The notes under the pieces were generated by a model. The model did not search any database. It worked only from the letters and a program-made list of their open reading frames with translations, and was not told where the DNA came from. Made by a program: the position numbers and the translations under genes. Below are positions 1 to 13,100 of a stretch of 64,000 nt of DNA, in pieces. Each line of letters begins with the position of its first letter. Position 1 is the first letter of the stretch. Source of the DNA: Branchiostoma lanceolatum. Its lineage: Eukaryota; Chordata; Leptocardii; Amphioxiformes; Branchiostomatidae. The stretch lies in NCBI RefSeq assembly GCF_035083965.1, contig NC_089738.1, positions 5,293,398-5,357,397 of the forward strand, read 5' to 3'.

Positions 1-2149
1 ATCCCCTTGTGTGGCGCCTTTCCCGTCAGACCCTCCTGTAAAATAAGTAATACCACCTGAGCTGGACTGCCCTGCTGTCGCGGTTGTGCCGTCACTGTTG
101 GGGTTCCTTTTAGTCAAGTTGTTACCTCCCCCTGCACCCCCCGCCACGATCAGCGGCGTGTTGTCCGTCTTGGTGACGAAGGTCCCGCCTCCACCACCAA
201 CCCCACACCTAGACTTGTTCTCCATTCCCTCTTGACCAACAAGTATCTTCAACACTTCACCTGTAGTAGACAAAAACAAAATTTAATGTAATGAATATCT
301 ATTGCTGTCCAGATTACAACATTAACACGTCATCTGTTAAATCGTTAATGTCACCGAGAGCATTGATGAAATTCCATTTTTCATACACCTGCGGAATATA
401 TCTTAAACGTTTCAGACAGCATCCACTATCGTCCATCATTAGATCTTCAGAAAGTCATCTAACTGATTTGACATGGCCATGGCTTAGATGAATGTTTACG
501 AAGGGGCGATTTCGAATAATCTGCAGTGTATATGCTCCCTTATTTAGACTTGTCTAATGGCTTTGTGGTAAAAGCACGCTAATCGCAGAAAACAATCGTC
601 AATTTAGACATGCAAGTCGTAAATACCCATATGTGCCTAGTAATTGTGCATACTTCGACATTGTGACTGGTAGCAGTCCTATAGCCTACCTTTCTTCAGT
701 TCGAAGGCCCCTCTGACCACTGCACCGCGCCCTCTGGCGGACTTGGGGTCATACACACCCCAACCTGCAGCTGAACCTACAAAGCACAGATGTGGAACTG
801 GGGATCAGAAATGTAAGTAACCAAGTTCTTCTATAATCGACAAGATTCAAAATAGGCCTTGAAACTCTAATCGGGATTTCTATCATACAAATGTTTGTCA
901 TGATTAGTTCCTCCGGATCCATACCTGCCGCCTCTATCCTGTACTTCCCGGTATCTGGTACAGTGAAGTACTGAATCCCGTCCTTCAGCTGCACCACCTC
1001 CTCGTGGTCCTGTCCGCGGTAGTGGGTCCCCAGGCTGGTCGGGCCCAGACGGCCGGTGGTACCGAGGGTCGTAAAAGTGGCTGTATGGGTAGAATACACG
1101 TCTTGATAGATTATGTGGAAAATATAATGAAGAAGTGACAAAAACAGTCCATGATATTGTATTTTGGTCCGTGTCTTTCTCTCCTATTCTCCTATTAACT
1201 GACAATCCAACACTCTCCTATTCTCCTATTAACTGACAATCCAACACTGTTAACAACATTAAATATCAATCGCCTTCTAAAGAGTTTTAGGTTTTGGACA
1301 CCAAAAGATGAGCTTGAGTGTTGTATCATAGGCTTTGGCGCAAGATTGTATCATTCGCATTCAATACTCCGATTCAATTGTTATAACAAGTGTAATGTGT
1401 ATGAAGCTTTCAGCGGGGTTTACGTAGCGTCTTAGGAATTGAATATCTATCGTGCAAAGTTTACCTTTGAATATCTTTTTCTTAACTTCTCCCAAACGGG
1501 GCTTGGCCATGTCTGACGTCTCGTCCTCGTCAAAAGCGACGTAAGCCTTTTCATGTAACTCCCGTGTAATGTCAGCAATCTCTACCTGTAACAGTTCCTT
1601 CAGTCGACCGTTTACTTCTTCACTGACAGACATGATCTCAAACTCTGACCCGTGTTCCACGATGTTCCGTCCGAACTCTGCCGCGCTCTCTAACGCCACA
1701 GTCGCCGTTTCTATCTCTTCTATAGCGGCGAAGAGCTCTTTACCCCGGGTCTTTCTCACCGTGTTAACACAATTCAGTAACTCAGCCTCTTGTTGATTGA
1801 CCAGCGCAACAAACTTCCTCCTAGTTTGCCCTGCTTTCCTCTTGATTTTCTCGAACGCTTTTGTGGCCTTTTTCTCTAATTCGGTCTTCTGTGAGTTCAC
1901 CTGTTGATCGGCTTTCATAAGGTCACCCAACTTCTTCTCTGTTTTCGCAAGAAGCGCGAGAATGTCTTTTTTTGCCTTCACGGCTGTGTCGGCGTAATAC
2001 TCGTACTTGTGGTCCTTGTGGGACAGCACGGTGCATAACTGACAAATAGACTCGCTACAGTCGATGCAGTACAACTTCAGGGTCTCCTGTGAGTGGATCC
2101 AATTAAGCAGTATTCTTCCAGGAGCACATTTAGAACTATTCCTAGGCAC
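1..2149 (-). CDS. RING-less TRIM/ALK-type glycine-rich protein, copy A (partial, cut by window edge)
   Basis: Minus-strand paralogue of the intact gene at 8916-13164. Exons read 2149(?)-1465 (second B-box CxxC/H residues, then coiled coil), 1080-925, 776-690 and 260 to beyond position 1 (start of the large glycine-rich exon). Donors and acceptors are GT/AG, and all junctions are phase 1. The two middle exons are 156 and 87 nt, against 168 and 93 in the intact copy, so they lose 4 and 2 codons without a frame break. No stop is seen in any of these pieces. Upstream of about 2103 the homology stops abruptly: RING, first B-box and half of the second are missing, replaced by DNA resembling the 5' flank of the neighbouring copy (7110-7750). 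The ATG at 2149 lies in that foreign DNA, so the start is doubtful. It is either a RING-less expressed gene or a young pseudogene. Confidence 0.55.
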
Positions 2150-2888
2150 ACTGAAATATTTTTAAAGATACTGCATTAATATAATCTCACCGGCACACGA
2201 TATCATCCTGACTGATTAAAAAAAAACGATTACAAAATATGCCATACAGGACAAACTTTAGACTTGAGGGTACCAGATATATTGCTAAAAGAGCAAAGCT
2301 AACAGAAAGTTAACATATGAGTTAAAGGGTTTTATCATCTTAGAGACATTTTTTCTATAATTATATTTCTCTGCACAGGAGGGAATATACTGTGTTTGCT
2401 TGCCTGTTCTTCTTTCTTTTTCTTCTTTTCTTATCCTGCCAAAAATTAAGTAGATGTGGGGTGGTAGCTCTACTAGCGGTATTGCAAAAACTTATATGTA
2501 CCTTATGTTACATGGTACGGATGTTATATTTGAGATGTAGGTACCTTTAGAAAAGATAGATACACCTGACAATACATTATGCTAATGATGAGTCATTTGC
2601 ATAATTTATGCATACACTTGTATTTTCCTTACACCCTAGAAGCTACAATATAACCGCCCTCCTGAGTACCTTCCCCCTCCCCCTTTCCCACCATGAAGTG
2701 CCAAATATGTTTAACCAAATTATTACTTACTGACTTAATGTTACCTATGAGATTAAAAATAACGACTGTATATATACACTCAGCACAAAAAGTTTGGAAA
2801 CTTAACGTTGGTCGATCATATCTACCTTGTTTCTTGATCAATTTCAATGGTTTATGTATCTTTGGTTTATGCAACTTATTATGATTGT

Positions 2889-3108
2889 AAATTAATGCTT
2901 CATTGGTGAGCTTCTTGTGGACGTCAACGGTTTCCTTCAAGCCTTCCACGAAGAAATTGTCCTTTAGTTCCGTGACCCCGCCACCCGGAAGTAAAGTCTT
3001 GGTGCGACAGGTGGGACAATCTAGCTGTTTTGATCTTCTGATTCTTTAGAAACTCCTCTAAACACTGCTGACAGAAGGAATTGAAGACAAGACAGGACTT
3101 TGGGCCGG
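2889..3108 (-). pseudogene. Detached RING-finger fragment of a TRIM/glycine-rich copy
   Basis: Minus-strand DNA closely matches codons 25-95 of the intact gene: the second half of the RING, the GGGVTELKDNFFVE linker and the VDVHKKLTNE segment. One extra base in the RING and a 2-base loss near the last RING cysteines destroy the frame. Homology ends sharply at CCGCCGG (about 3106) and after LTNE (about 2889). It lies about 0.8 kb upstream of copy A's second B-box, in the same orientation. It probably remains from an unequal exchange between tandem copies. Confidence 0.75.
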
Positions 3109-3109
3109 C

Positions 3110-4060
3110 GGTTTTTTTTACACTGGCTGGAGTGGGGAAAGTTGTGTTAAGTGCCTTTTTCTCAAGGGCACAAAATCGGTAGCGTCAGGGGATTCGAACC
3201 CGGGACCCTTGGGTTCTGGGCCGAAAACCCTGCCGTACATACTGACTCCACGACTGGGAGTAACTTGCTGGGTATGCTACCTGAATGCAACGTCGCAAAT
3301 AATGCAACATCTATGGAGATGCTGGTGGACCGGTTTCCTCTACGACATGACATTTCTAATTCGGTGGTTGAAAATCAAGTACTCGGGCTCTCAATGAGAT
3401 ATGAATTTATTCTTTATCATCCTTCATGGATCCATATTTCATTGTTCTTAGGGGGATAGACATTTTTACACAATTAATGGGGTAAGTATCTATCCATATC
3501 ATTTCTCAGCATCCAAATATTTGGGTTACCCCCTGCGCCCCTCAAAACCTCCATTCCAACACCCAGATACCCATGTGGCATATGCAGGCATAGTTTACAT
3601 AGTTCTTAATTTCATAACTCTTACAAGATATTTGTACAGTCATAGGTAGGTACCATTAGATAGTAAGTAATCATTTGCTTGAATACATTAAAACTCCATA
3701 CATATTAATTTCATATTGTGGCTGTTCCAGGTTACATACTGAACTGAAATAGGATTGATGCAATGTAGACTCACAACAACAATACATCAGCAATGTTTGA
3801 AAATATCAAATATCAGCGATATCTAAAAGGTTACACAATACAAATTGGATGTGTGATAATGCAGCAGCTATCAACACGTAATCAATCTACCCCTCCAAGG
3901 ATCCACTTTCAATTCATGGCCTCTTTTTAGGTGTTCTTGAATACACAAATATATTACAGAGACATAACAGAAGACTCAAAAACATAACATGTTACACAAA
4001 ATATTTAAGTTAACTTTTGACATGAGATGGTTTGAAAACAAGTATGTTTATGACAGAGTC
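3110..4060. other. Intergenic DNA with SINE-like and dispersed repeat remnants
   Basis: There is no supported gene. Positions 3150-3270 carry a tRNA-like SINE remnant with a GGGATTCGAACCC B-box-like core. A repeat around 3400-3570 recurs inverted at about 7770-7970 and again near 14160-14250 and 14720-14770 (shared CTCAATGAGATATG and ATTTGGGTTAC-like segments). The stretch before 4067 would be 3' flank or UTR of the copy at 4067-6830. Confidence 0.5.
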
Positions 4061-4066
4061 TTCATC

Positions 4067-6830
4067 TTACATCGCCCTGGTAAGTACAACATACCCCGGA
4101 CCGTCATTAGCCCCGCTCTCACCGCTAGTGTCTGATCCTGAGTTATAGGACCCACCTCCTCCTCCACATGCTCCAAAATAAGCACCACCCCTCCCTCCTC
4201 CTGAGTACCCACCCCCTCCTCCTCCCCCACCTCCAGCGCCCAAACTCCCTCCCCCTCCTCCAAACCCGCCCTCTGCGTTGTTCTTCACCCCCCTCCCACC
4301 GACTCCACCGTTCACGAAAGCTTTCCCACCCTCACCCCCATTATTCCCATCTGTGCCACCAAAGTTATTTTTCCCGCTTGCGCCGTCCGTTAAGAGCCCC
4401 CCGCCTCCCCCACCTACACTGCCATCAGACCCTTGTGTGGCGCCTTTCCCGTCAGACCCTCCTGTAAAATAAGTAATACCACCTGAGCTGGACTGCCCTG
4501 CTGTCGCGGTTGTACCGTCACTGTTGGGGTTCCTTTTACTCAAGCCGTTGCCTCCCCCTGCACCCCCCGCCACGATCAGCGGCGTGTTGTCCGTCTTGGT
4601 GACGAAGGTCCCGCCTCCACCACCGACACTGTAGCTTGACTTGTTTTCCAGTCCCCCTTGGCCAGCAAGTATCTTCAACACTTCACCTGAAGTAGACAAA
4701 AACAAAACCTTATTTGCGTGTGCAAGTATTGAATATCTATTGCTGTCCAGATGATAACATTAATACGTCATTTGTGACTATCGTTAAATGTCAATGAAAG
4801 CACTGATGAAATTCCATTTTTCATATAGATGTGAAATATATCTAAAACGTTTCAGACAGCATCCACTATCGTCCATCATTAAATCTTCAGAAAGTCATCT
4901 AGCTGATTTGACATGGCCATGGCTTAGTTGAATGTTTACGAGGGTGCGATTTCGAATAATCTACAGTGTATATCCTACCTTATTTAGACTTGTCTAATAG
5001 CTTTGCGGTAAAAGCAAGCTAATCGCAGAAAACAATCGTCAATTTAGACATTTGAGTCGTAAATACCCATTATTCCCTAGTAATTGTGCATAGTTCGACA
5101 TTGTGACTGCCAGCAGTCCTATAGCCTACCTTTCTTAAGTTGGAAGGCTCCTCTGACCACTGCACCGCGCCCTCTGGCGGACTTGGGGTCATTCACACCC
5201 TAACCTGCAGCAGAACGTACAAAGCACAGATGTGGAACTGGGGATCAGAAATGTAAGTAACCAAGTTCTTCTATAATCAACAAGACTCAAAATAGGTATG
5301 GAAACTCTAATCAGGATTACTATCATACAAATGTTTGTCTGTATCTGTATCTGTATCTATATAATACTGTAATGTCATAATTACTTCCTCCGGATCCATA
5401 CCTGCCGCCTCTATTCTGTACTTCCCGGTATCTGGTACAGTGAAGTACTGACACTGCACGAAATGGCCTCGTATCCCGGCGTATACGCACAGGGATTCCT
5501 CCGGAAATATTCCATAGCCCGGTGCGGATTTAGCGTATCCGTTAATTATATCGGATACGCTAAATCCGCACCAGGATATGGAATATTTCCGGAGGAATCC
5601 CTGTACGTATACGCCGGGATACGAGGCCATTTCGTGCAGTGTGAATCCCGTCCTTCAGCTGCACCAGCTCCTCGTGGTCCTGTCCGCGGTAGTGGGTCCC
5701 CAGGCTAGTCGGGCCTTGGCGGCCGGTGGTACCGAGGGTCGTGAAACGGGCCGTACGGAAACCTGAGTTTCAAGTTGTCATTAAGAAATTGTATGTTATA
5801 GCATTTGTTGTAAGACATGAAAATGCCTTCTAAGTGCATTTCTTAACCGCTTAGTTAAGACGAATATAAACAAGTTAATGGGATGGTTTTAAATGTATCT
5901 CATTTAAAATTGAAATATTCTATTTTTGTGAACTATAAATATTTACAGATCTTACCTTGCGTTGTCTTAACTTCTCCCAGGCGAGGCTTGGTCATGTCTG
6001 ACGTCTTGTCTTCCTCAAAAGCAATGTAAGCCTTCTTAGGTAGTTTGTCTGTAATATCAGCAAGCTCTACTTCTAACAGATCTCTCAGTCTACCGTTTAC
6101 TTCTCCACTGACCGCCATGATGTCAAACTCCGACCCGTGTTCCACGATGTTCCGTCCGAACTCTGCCGCGCTCTCTAACGCCACAGTCGCCGTTTCTATC
6201 TCTTCTATAGCAGAGGAGAACTCCTTACTTATGGTCTTTCTCACCGTGTTAACATAATCCAGTAACTCGGCCTCCTTTTGATTGACAAGTGCGACCTACT
6301 GTTTCTTAGTTTGCTCTGCTTTCTTCTTAATCTTCTCCACAGTTTCTGTGACATTTTTCTCCAATTCAGTCTTTTGCGAGTGCGCCTGTTGGTCCGCATT
6401 CTTAAGGTCACCCATCTTCTTCTCTGTTTTCGCGAGAAGAGCGATTATGTCTTCTTTTGCCTTCACGGCTGTGTCGGCGAAATACTCGTTCAGTGGTCCT
6501 TGTGGGACAGCACGGAGCAAAACTGACAAATAGCCTTGCTACAGTCGACGCAGTACAACTTCAGTGTCTCCTGTGAGTGTACCTTACACGGTGGCAGGGG
6601 CCGAGGCTTGATCTTAACGGTGTCGGATTCGACCTTGAGCTGCTCTACGCCGATCACCTGGTGACCTCTAGTGACCTTCATACGACGGTGCATTGTGGCG
6701 CATTCGTCACACAGAAAGTCGCCACATTCCGTACACATTCCAGTACCTTGGGCCGGCGGTAGGGCTGCAGGCAGATCTGACACTCGAGGAAGTCTTCTGA
6801 GAGCCGATTCAGAAGTTTCGATTCCGCCAT
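4067..6830 (-). pseudogene. TRIM/ALK-type glycine-rich gene, copy A' (pseudogene)
   Basis: Same exon order as the intact gene: 6830-5956 (RING, B-boxes, coiled coil), 5762-5402, 5216-5130 and 4686-4067. Lesions seen: an internal deletion of about 245 bp fuses the RING (after RRPKVL) out of frame to the first B-box; a 1-base loss breaks frame after SHKDH in the second B-box; a TAG replaces a Leu codon in the coiled coil (about 6297); exon 2 carries a 190-bp palindromic insertion plus 3-bp duplication, whose 193 nt also shifts frame; exon 3 has TGG changed to TAG and its acceptor AG changed to AC. The last exon (glycine-rich, about 206 codons, ending GPGYVVLTRAM) is still open. Introns are nearly identical to those of copy A, so the duplication is recent. 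Confidence 0.85.
5452..5641. mobile_element. 190-bp near-perfect palindromic MITE with CACTG ends and TGA target duplication
   Basis: Two 90-bp arms, differing at only three positions, flank a 10-bp loop (TTAATTATAT). The ends are CACTGCACG and CGTGCAGTG. It is bracketed by TGA at 5449-5451 and 5642-5644, while the empty site in copies at 960-980 and 10590-10610 reads ACTGAATCCC with a single TGA. A 3-bp duplication with CACTG termini fits the EnSpm/CACTA superfamily by established knowledge. The insertion sits inside exon 2 of the pseudogene and creates self-complementary ORFs on both strands that are not genes. Confidence 0.9.
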
Positions 6831-8915
6831 TTTGAACGCTTCGAGAGAGTTGACTGGGTCCGAAACTAGTCGTTAGCAATTAAACGTTCGACGACTTAAG
6901 ATCCACTGAACTTCTTAAAAGTGGCAAACGGCGAACTCCGATACCTTGATGCTTAACTTGTGGAAAAACCGCGTGAACAAATGTCTGAGGGACCGACCTG
7001 TCGACTAGCAGCTTTACCCATTACCTAAATGACGTCAATCGTCAATCTTGTTAACGAGTCGGTCACATGATGCGGCTTTGTACCGTAAAACAACAAAGTT
7101 TTGTCCCCATGTAAGCAGTATTCTTCCAGAAGCAGATTTAAAACTATTCCTAGGCACACTAAAATAATTCTGAAGATACTGCATTAATATAATCTCACCG
7201 CCACACAACATTTGCCTGACTTATTAAAAAAACAATAAAGATACCATACACAAACTTTACACTTGAGGTTACCACGACAAATCTTCTACTAGTATTGGCC
7301 GTTTTGTGATTCAATATTATTTCCGTAAATGTATTGCTAAAATAGCAAAACTAATAGAATTTTAGCATATGAGTTAAAAGTTTTTATAATCTTAGAGACA
7401 TTTTCTATAAATTACAACCTGCTACTGAAACGCTAGGGGGCATGATTAAACTCATTGCCGTAACATTGAAAGCTCCATTGAATTATATGATATTAACGAT
7501 AACTAGACGAGTATAATTTCCAGAACAAGGTATCTTTATTAAAGACATGGAATTGTGTATGAAGAATGTTGTTGCCATATTATGAGATATAGGAGCCACC
7601 CCTTTCTCCAGAAGCAACAATATAACCACTACCCCCTCCCGAGTACCCAACTCTCCCCCTTCCCCCCAGCATGAAGTGCCAATATATTTAACGTGATTAT
7701 TTACTGACTTATTATTATCTATGAGACTAAAAAATAATGACTGTATATATCTCTGTAGTATCGTTTGTTTTAGTAGGTGTTGAGATGGATGGAGGGGGTA
7801 GCTATAGGTGAACCCGATATTTGAATGCTGAGAAATGGTATGGGTAGACACCTCAGAAAAATGGTTGTACACCGTTAATTCATAATGTGTATCCATAAAG
7901 AACACAAAAATGTATACATGAAGAATGATAAGGAAAATATCTATATCTCATTGAGAGCCCGAGTACTTAATCTTAACTCCCCCCCCCCTCCAATGAAAAA
8001 CTTCACACAGTGCTCAGATACCGGCTGAAAAGCTGTCCAGCAACACATCGATGAAATATTTCATCGTTTGCGACATTGCATTAATTCAAGTAGCATACCC
8101 AGCAAAAAGTTAATATTAGTACTACATGCAGTTACCCTTGGTTAATATGACATGATTTAACAAATATCCAGTACCTTGGTCTTTTTATGGTTTTTATACT
8201 GTAAAACCCATCCATGGTCACTTGGTAGTGTACTAAATAATGATGGTTATTGCTGGTTGACCTGGCTTATTATTTTTAAAAAGATCGCTATGGTCTGATG
8301 TGTAACCAACGATTTGTACAGAACTCATTATTCTTAGCATTGCAACTCCATGGTTGACAACTATGCCTTTCAGTCAGTCTAATTAATCGTCAGAGAGAAA
8401 TCCGATATTTCGGTCATTCTAGCTATACTTCAATGGATATTCATTTTGCTTTACATGTTGGTAAATAATTACGGCCGAGATGACGTTGCCATTAGGTGTA
8501 CTTTGTCCTGTTTTGTTTGTATAAGGTGGGTCATGTAAGTGTGCGCAAATACAGTATATCCATAAATTGTTGAGCGTGTCAAGAAATGTTTTACAAAGGC
8601 TGATCGAAGACCATTGTTCAAGGTGGGACAAACCTTTTGCTGTTCTACGGTAAAGCAACCGCGTCACAAGACCGACGTGTGAAAACAGCAACGCCACGTT
8701 TGCAAGCTCGTCATTTGTAAAACCGTTACAGTATACAAGTCGGTCCCTCCGAATTCTGCTCACAACGATCCTCCGAGTTTAGTAACGGTTTCAGATTTAC
8801 AAACTTCCCGTTCGACATTTCTCAGTCGGGTCTTTAGAGTTAATCTTTGGAATAGAAGATTCGATTTGTTTGCGAAGCCTTGCCTTGGACGTTCAGCCAA
8901 CCGGAAAATTTCAAG
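6831..8915. promoter_or_regulatory. Shared 5' region between divergent TRIM/glycine-rich copies
   Basis: This 2.1-kb interval separates the start codons of the minus-strand pseudogene (6830) and the intact plus-strand gene (8916), which are head to head. No protein-coding exon is recognised. Positions 7110-7750 are repeated at 2103-2780 upstream of copy A. A promoter here is inferred from position only; no TATA box or other motif was identified with confidence. Confidence 0.35.
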
Positions 8916-10106
8916 ATGGCCGAATCGAAACTTCTGAATCGGCTCTCAGAAGACTTCCTCGAGTGTCAGATCTGTCTGCAGTCCTACCGCCGGCCCAAGG
9001 TACTGTCTTGTCTTCATTCCTTCTGCCAACAGTGTCTTGAAGAGTTTCTAAAGAATCAGAAGAATAAAACTGAGCTAGATTGTCCCACCTGTCGCAGCAA
9101 GACTTTACTTCCGGGTGGCGGGGTCACGGAACTAAAAGACAATTTCTTCGTGGAGAGCTTGAAGGACACAGTTGACGTCCACAAGAAGCTCACTAATGAA
9201 GGAGAAAGTCTCGGCTGTGGAAGCTGTGAGACGAAGTCAGGGGCGGAGTCCTTCTGTACGGAATGTGGCGACTTTCTGTGTGACGAATGTGTAGCGATTC
9301 ACCGTCGTATGAAGGTCACTAGAGGTCACCAGGTGATCGGCGTCGAGCAGCTCAAGTCCGAATCTGACACCGTTAAGATCAAGCCTCGTCCCCTGCCACC
9401 GTGTAGGATCCATGCCCTGGAGACCCTTAGGTTGTTCTGCGTCGATTGTAGCGAGACTATCTGTCCATTGTGTATCGTTATTTCCCACAAGAACCACAAA
9501 TACGAGTATTTAGCCGACACAGTCGTGAAGGTAAAAGAAGACATACTCGCTCTATTGGCGAAGACAGATAAGAAGTTGGTCGATCTGAAGAATGCTGATC
9601 AACAAGCGCATGCACATAAGATCGAGTTGGACAAAAATATCGCAAAAACTGTTGAGAAGATAAAGAGGAAAGCAGAGCAAACTAGGAAACAGTTGGTTGC
9701 GTTGGTTGATAAACAAGAGGTCAAGCTACTAGATTATGTAAACACACTGAGAAAGACCAGAAGTAAGGAGTTCTCTACCGCTATAGAAGAGATAGAAACG
9801 GCAACTGTGGCGTTAGAGAGCGCGGCAGAGTTCGGACAGAACATCGTGGAACATGGGTCGGAGTTTGAGATGATGGCGATCAGTGGAGAAGTCAACGGTA
9901 GACTGAAAGAACTGCTACAGTTTGAGCTTCCAGACATAACAGATGACTTACTTGCAAAGGCCTACATCGTTTTCGAGGAGGAAAAGACGTCAGAGATGGC
10001 CAAACCTCGCTTGGGCGAAGTACAGACAATGCAAGGTAGTTTAGATATATATACATATAGATGTATATATAGATACATAGATTGATAGATAGATAGATAG
10101 AAAGAT

Positions 10107-10145
<39 letters not shown>

Positions 10146-13100
10146 AAGATAGAAAGATAGATAGATACTATTAGATAGATGTATATAAATTCAGTTACAA
10201 ACGTAAGAAGCACAAAGTAAATATCCCCATTTTAATTACATGCGATATGTTCGTACCGTCAACACTATTGTATTAACGTATTTAAATTTTTTTCTTCAAT
10301 TTCAAGGCGCGCATGTTTTTCTTGGCAACCTGAAATTTTGAAAAGTAGTAAACTCTTACAAACAGCACTAGTCTATACGCGCCCCCCAGTATATTATATC
10401 ATGGACTGGTTTTGATCACTTGACAAAACCATATGTAACGTTAAGAATCTTTCACATTCTTTTTTTCACTCAGGTTTCCGCACGGCCCGTTTCACGACCC
10501 TCGGTACCACCGGCCGTCTGGGCCCGACCAGCCTGGGGACCCACTACCGCGGACAGGACCACGAGGAGCTGGTGCAGCTGAAGGACGGGATTCAGTACTT
10601 CACTGTACCAGATACCGGGAAGTACAGGATAGAGGCGGCAGGTATTTGATAGATTATTAATCAAACACCTTCTGTACGTCATGGTAGAACATTAGATATT
10701 CAAACATCACCGTAGTAGCGTTGTCTAATTCTTGTATAGAATCCAAACAGGTGGTAGTTCCGGGTATCTGATCCTGATTTCAAATCTGTGCTTTGTAGGT
10801 TCTGCTGCAGGTTGGGGTCGATGGGCATTTGACGACAAGTCCGCCAGAGGGCGCGGTGCGGTTGTCAGAGGGACATTTCAACTGAAAAAAGGTAGGATCA
10901 TGGTCGATCACAACATTGTACAGGCGAAGCCACTTAATTGCACATCGGATAAACGCACCTTCCATTTAATTGCACCGAAACCCAACATCCAAAACCGGTT
11001 CCCATTCACTGCATTGTTAGTGACTCCGCATATCTGCACCGCGCATGGTCACCAATGCCCGATAACTGCACCATTTTTTTTTTCAAAAATCCTCGACAAG
11101 TTAACTGAAAAGGTGCGCTAAAATCGGCCAACGCGGTACAAATGAGCCGATACCTGCCGGTGTAAAGGCGCAATACCACCAATATGTTTAAAACAGTTTT
11201 GAGTAACAAAAGAAGGCGGTCTCCATTGACAGTTACGTTGATAGGAATCGTATGGGAGGTCCCGGGCGGGTCACCCGTAATCAGTAACCAAGTTTTAGTT
11301 TCAATTCCTAGTTTCAAAGCGGTACATGATTTACGTAAATCGACAACTGCACTCTACGTAATGTAACACAGAAACTGTTATCCCATGAGTGGCATGACGA
11401 TGTTTCAGAATGCCTCCCCTGTAACATAGCGTGTATTGTAATGCGGTAGATTGCATGGAAAATGAAAGAATGCAAAATCAAAACAGGTTCGTAGTCATTT
11501 CTTTATTTTCAGCAAAGGATCAATAAAAAAGTTAATAACTGAATAATTTCTTCTGTTTTCTTTGTGCTAGTGTTTCTGACTAACAATACACCCCCTCACC
11601 CATGGTGGTGCGGTCCAGCTGGGCATTTCGCATAATTGCACCAGCCGGATAATTGCACCAAAAACGCTGACAAATGGGTGGTGCAGTTAAGCGGATTCTA
11701 CTGTACCTCTTTCCATTTGCGGTGGCCATATTGGATTTCCCGGGGTCAGCTCGGGGTCATGCACCAAAACGAGTCTTTAGCTGATTCATCATAGACTCAT
11801 TTTACTCCCATATACAAGGTATACCATCATCGGTGGTCCATTTCTTTTCGTGGGCATTTGGACTTATTTTTGGCTAAATTTGTATTCATTTTTTACAGTT
11901 ATTGACGGGTAACTTGAGGACATTGTCTACATTTGTATATCCCCCCCCCCCCCCCATCCAAGAAGTCTCAAAAAAGCCCGGTCTAGATAGGGTTAAGTAA
12001 TCTAAAAGCATTATCTTCATACAACTCAAGTAAGCTTTGTCTAACAATCATTTAGATGAAACTACTGCTTTTCCCCATATGGAGAATGACAATTCATCAA
12101 CGCATATCTTCTAGGTGACATTAAGATGATCTGAACAAGCGCATTGATGCTGTCACGTACACAACACGTACACAACATCATATGTACAACAGTCACATGT
12201 GCACAATGTCCTGCAAAAACCCCTATTTGCAGGAGAGGTGTTGAAGATACTTGTTGGCCAGGAGGGGTTGCAGAACAAGTCCCACCATGGGGTCGGCGGT
12301 GGAGGCGGGACCTTCGTCACCAAGGCCGACAACACGCCGCTGGTCGTGGCGGGGGGTGCCGGTGGAGGGGATGACATGTACGGTAGGAATCCCAGCAGTG
12401 ACGGTACAACAGCACCAACAGGAAAGTGCAGCTCAGGTGGTCGCTCTTCTTTTGCCGGAGGTTCTGATGGTAAAGGTGCAACACAAGGGGATAATGACAA
12501 TGTCGGTGGGGGAGGCGGGGGGCTCCTAACGGACGGGGCGAGCGGGAAAGTGTACTTTGGCGGTACTGATGGGAATTGTGGGGGTGAGGGTGGTAGAGCG
12601 TTCGTTAACGGTGGATGCGGTGGTAAGGGTGTGCAAAGCAATGCAGGGGGTGGGTTCGGAGGAGGGGGAGGGAGTCATGGCTGCGGAGGTGGAGGAGGAG
12701 GAGGGGGTGGGTACTCAGGAGGAGGGAGGGGGGATAACTCACGCGGTGCCTGTGGAGGTGGAGGTGGTTCCTATAACTCAGGATCAGACACTAGTGGTGA
12801 GAGCGGGGCTAATGATGGCCCGGGGTTTGTTGTCATTACCCGGAAAGTTTTCTTACCCAGACAGAGTAGTCGGGACAGAAAGCGCTCTCGTGTGTCAGGT
12901 GACCAACTAACATCGGCGTCAAAAAGCACTCTAGTTGCTGAGTCCACTGAAGTTCCACCATTGAAGCTCCGCATCACGTGTAACGAAGCCCTGTCAGCCC
13001 GGACTGTACATGTATCGAATCCTCTCCATTCTACAAAAGATGACGCTCAAACCAGTATAAATTCCCCTCGTTCCACAAGACGTCGTGTCCCCTTTATGCG

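Noticed and set aside
4168..4472. Pro/His/Leu-rich plus-strand ORFs, and 12153-12641 on the minus strand
   Set aside because: Antisense shadows of the glycine-rich exons; GC-rich codons read backwards give Pro/Ser-rich frames.
5307..5708. Similar ORFs on both strands (MASYPGVY... type)
   Set aside because: They are the two strands of the 190-bp palindromic insertion, which explains their near identity. Not genes.
8419..8763. 114-codon minus-strand ORF upstream of the intact TRIM gene
   Set aside because: No recognisable domain or homologous frame upstream of the other copies; treated as chance.
9962..10213. IYLS-repeat minus-strand ORF
   Set aside because: Translation of the GATA microsatellite in intron 1.
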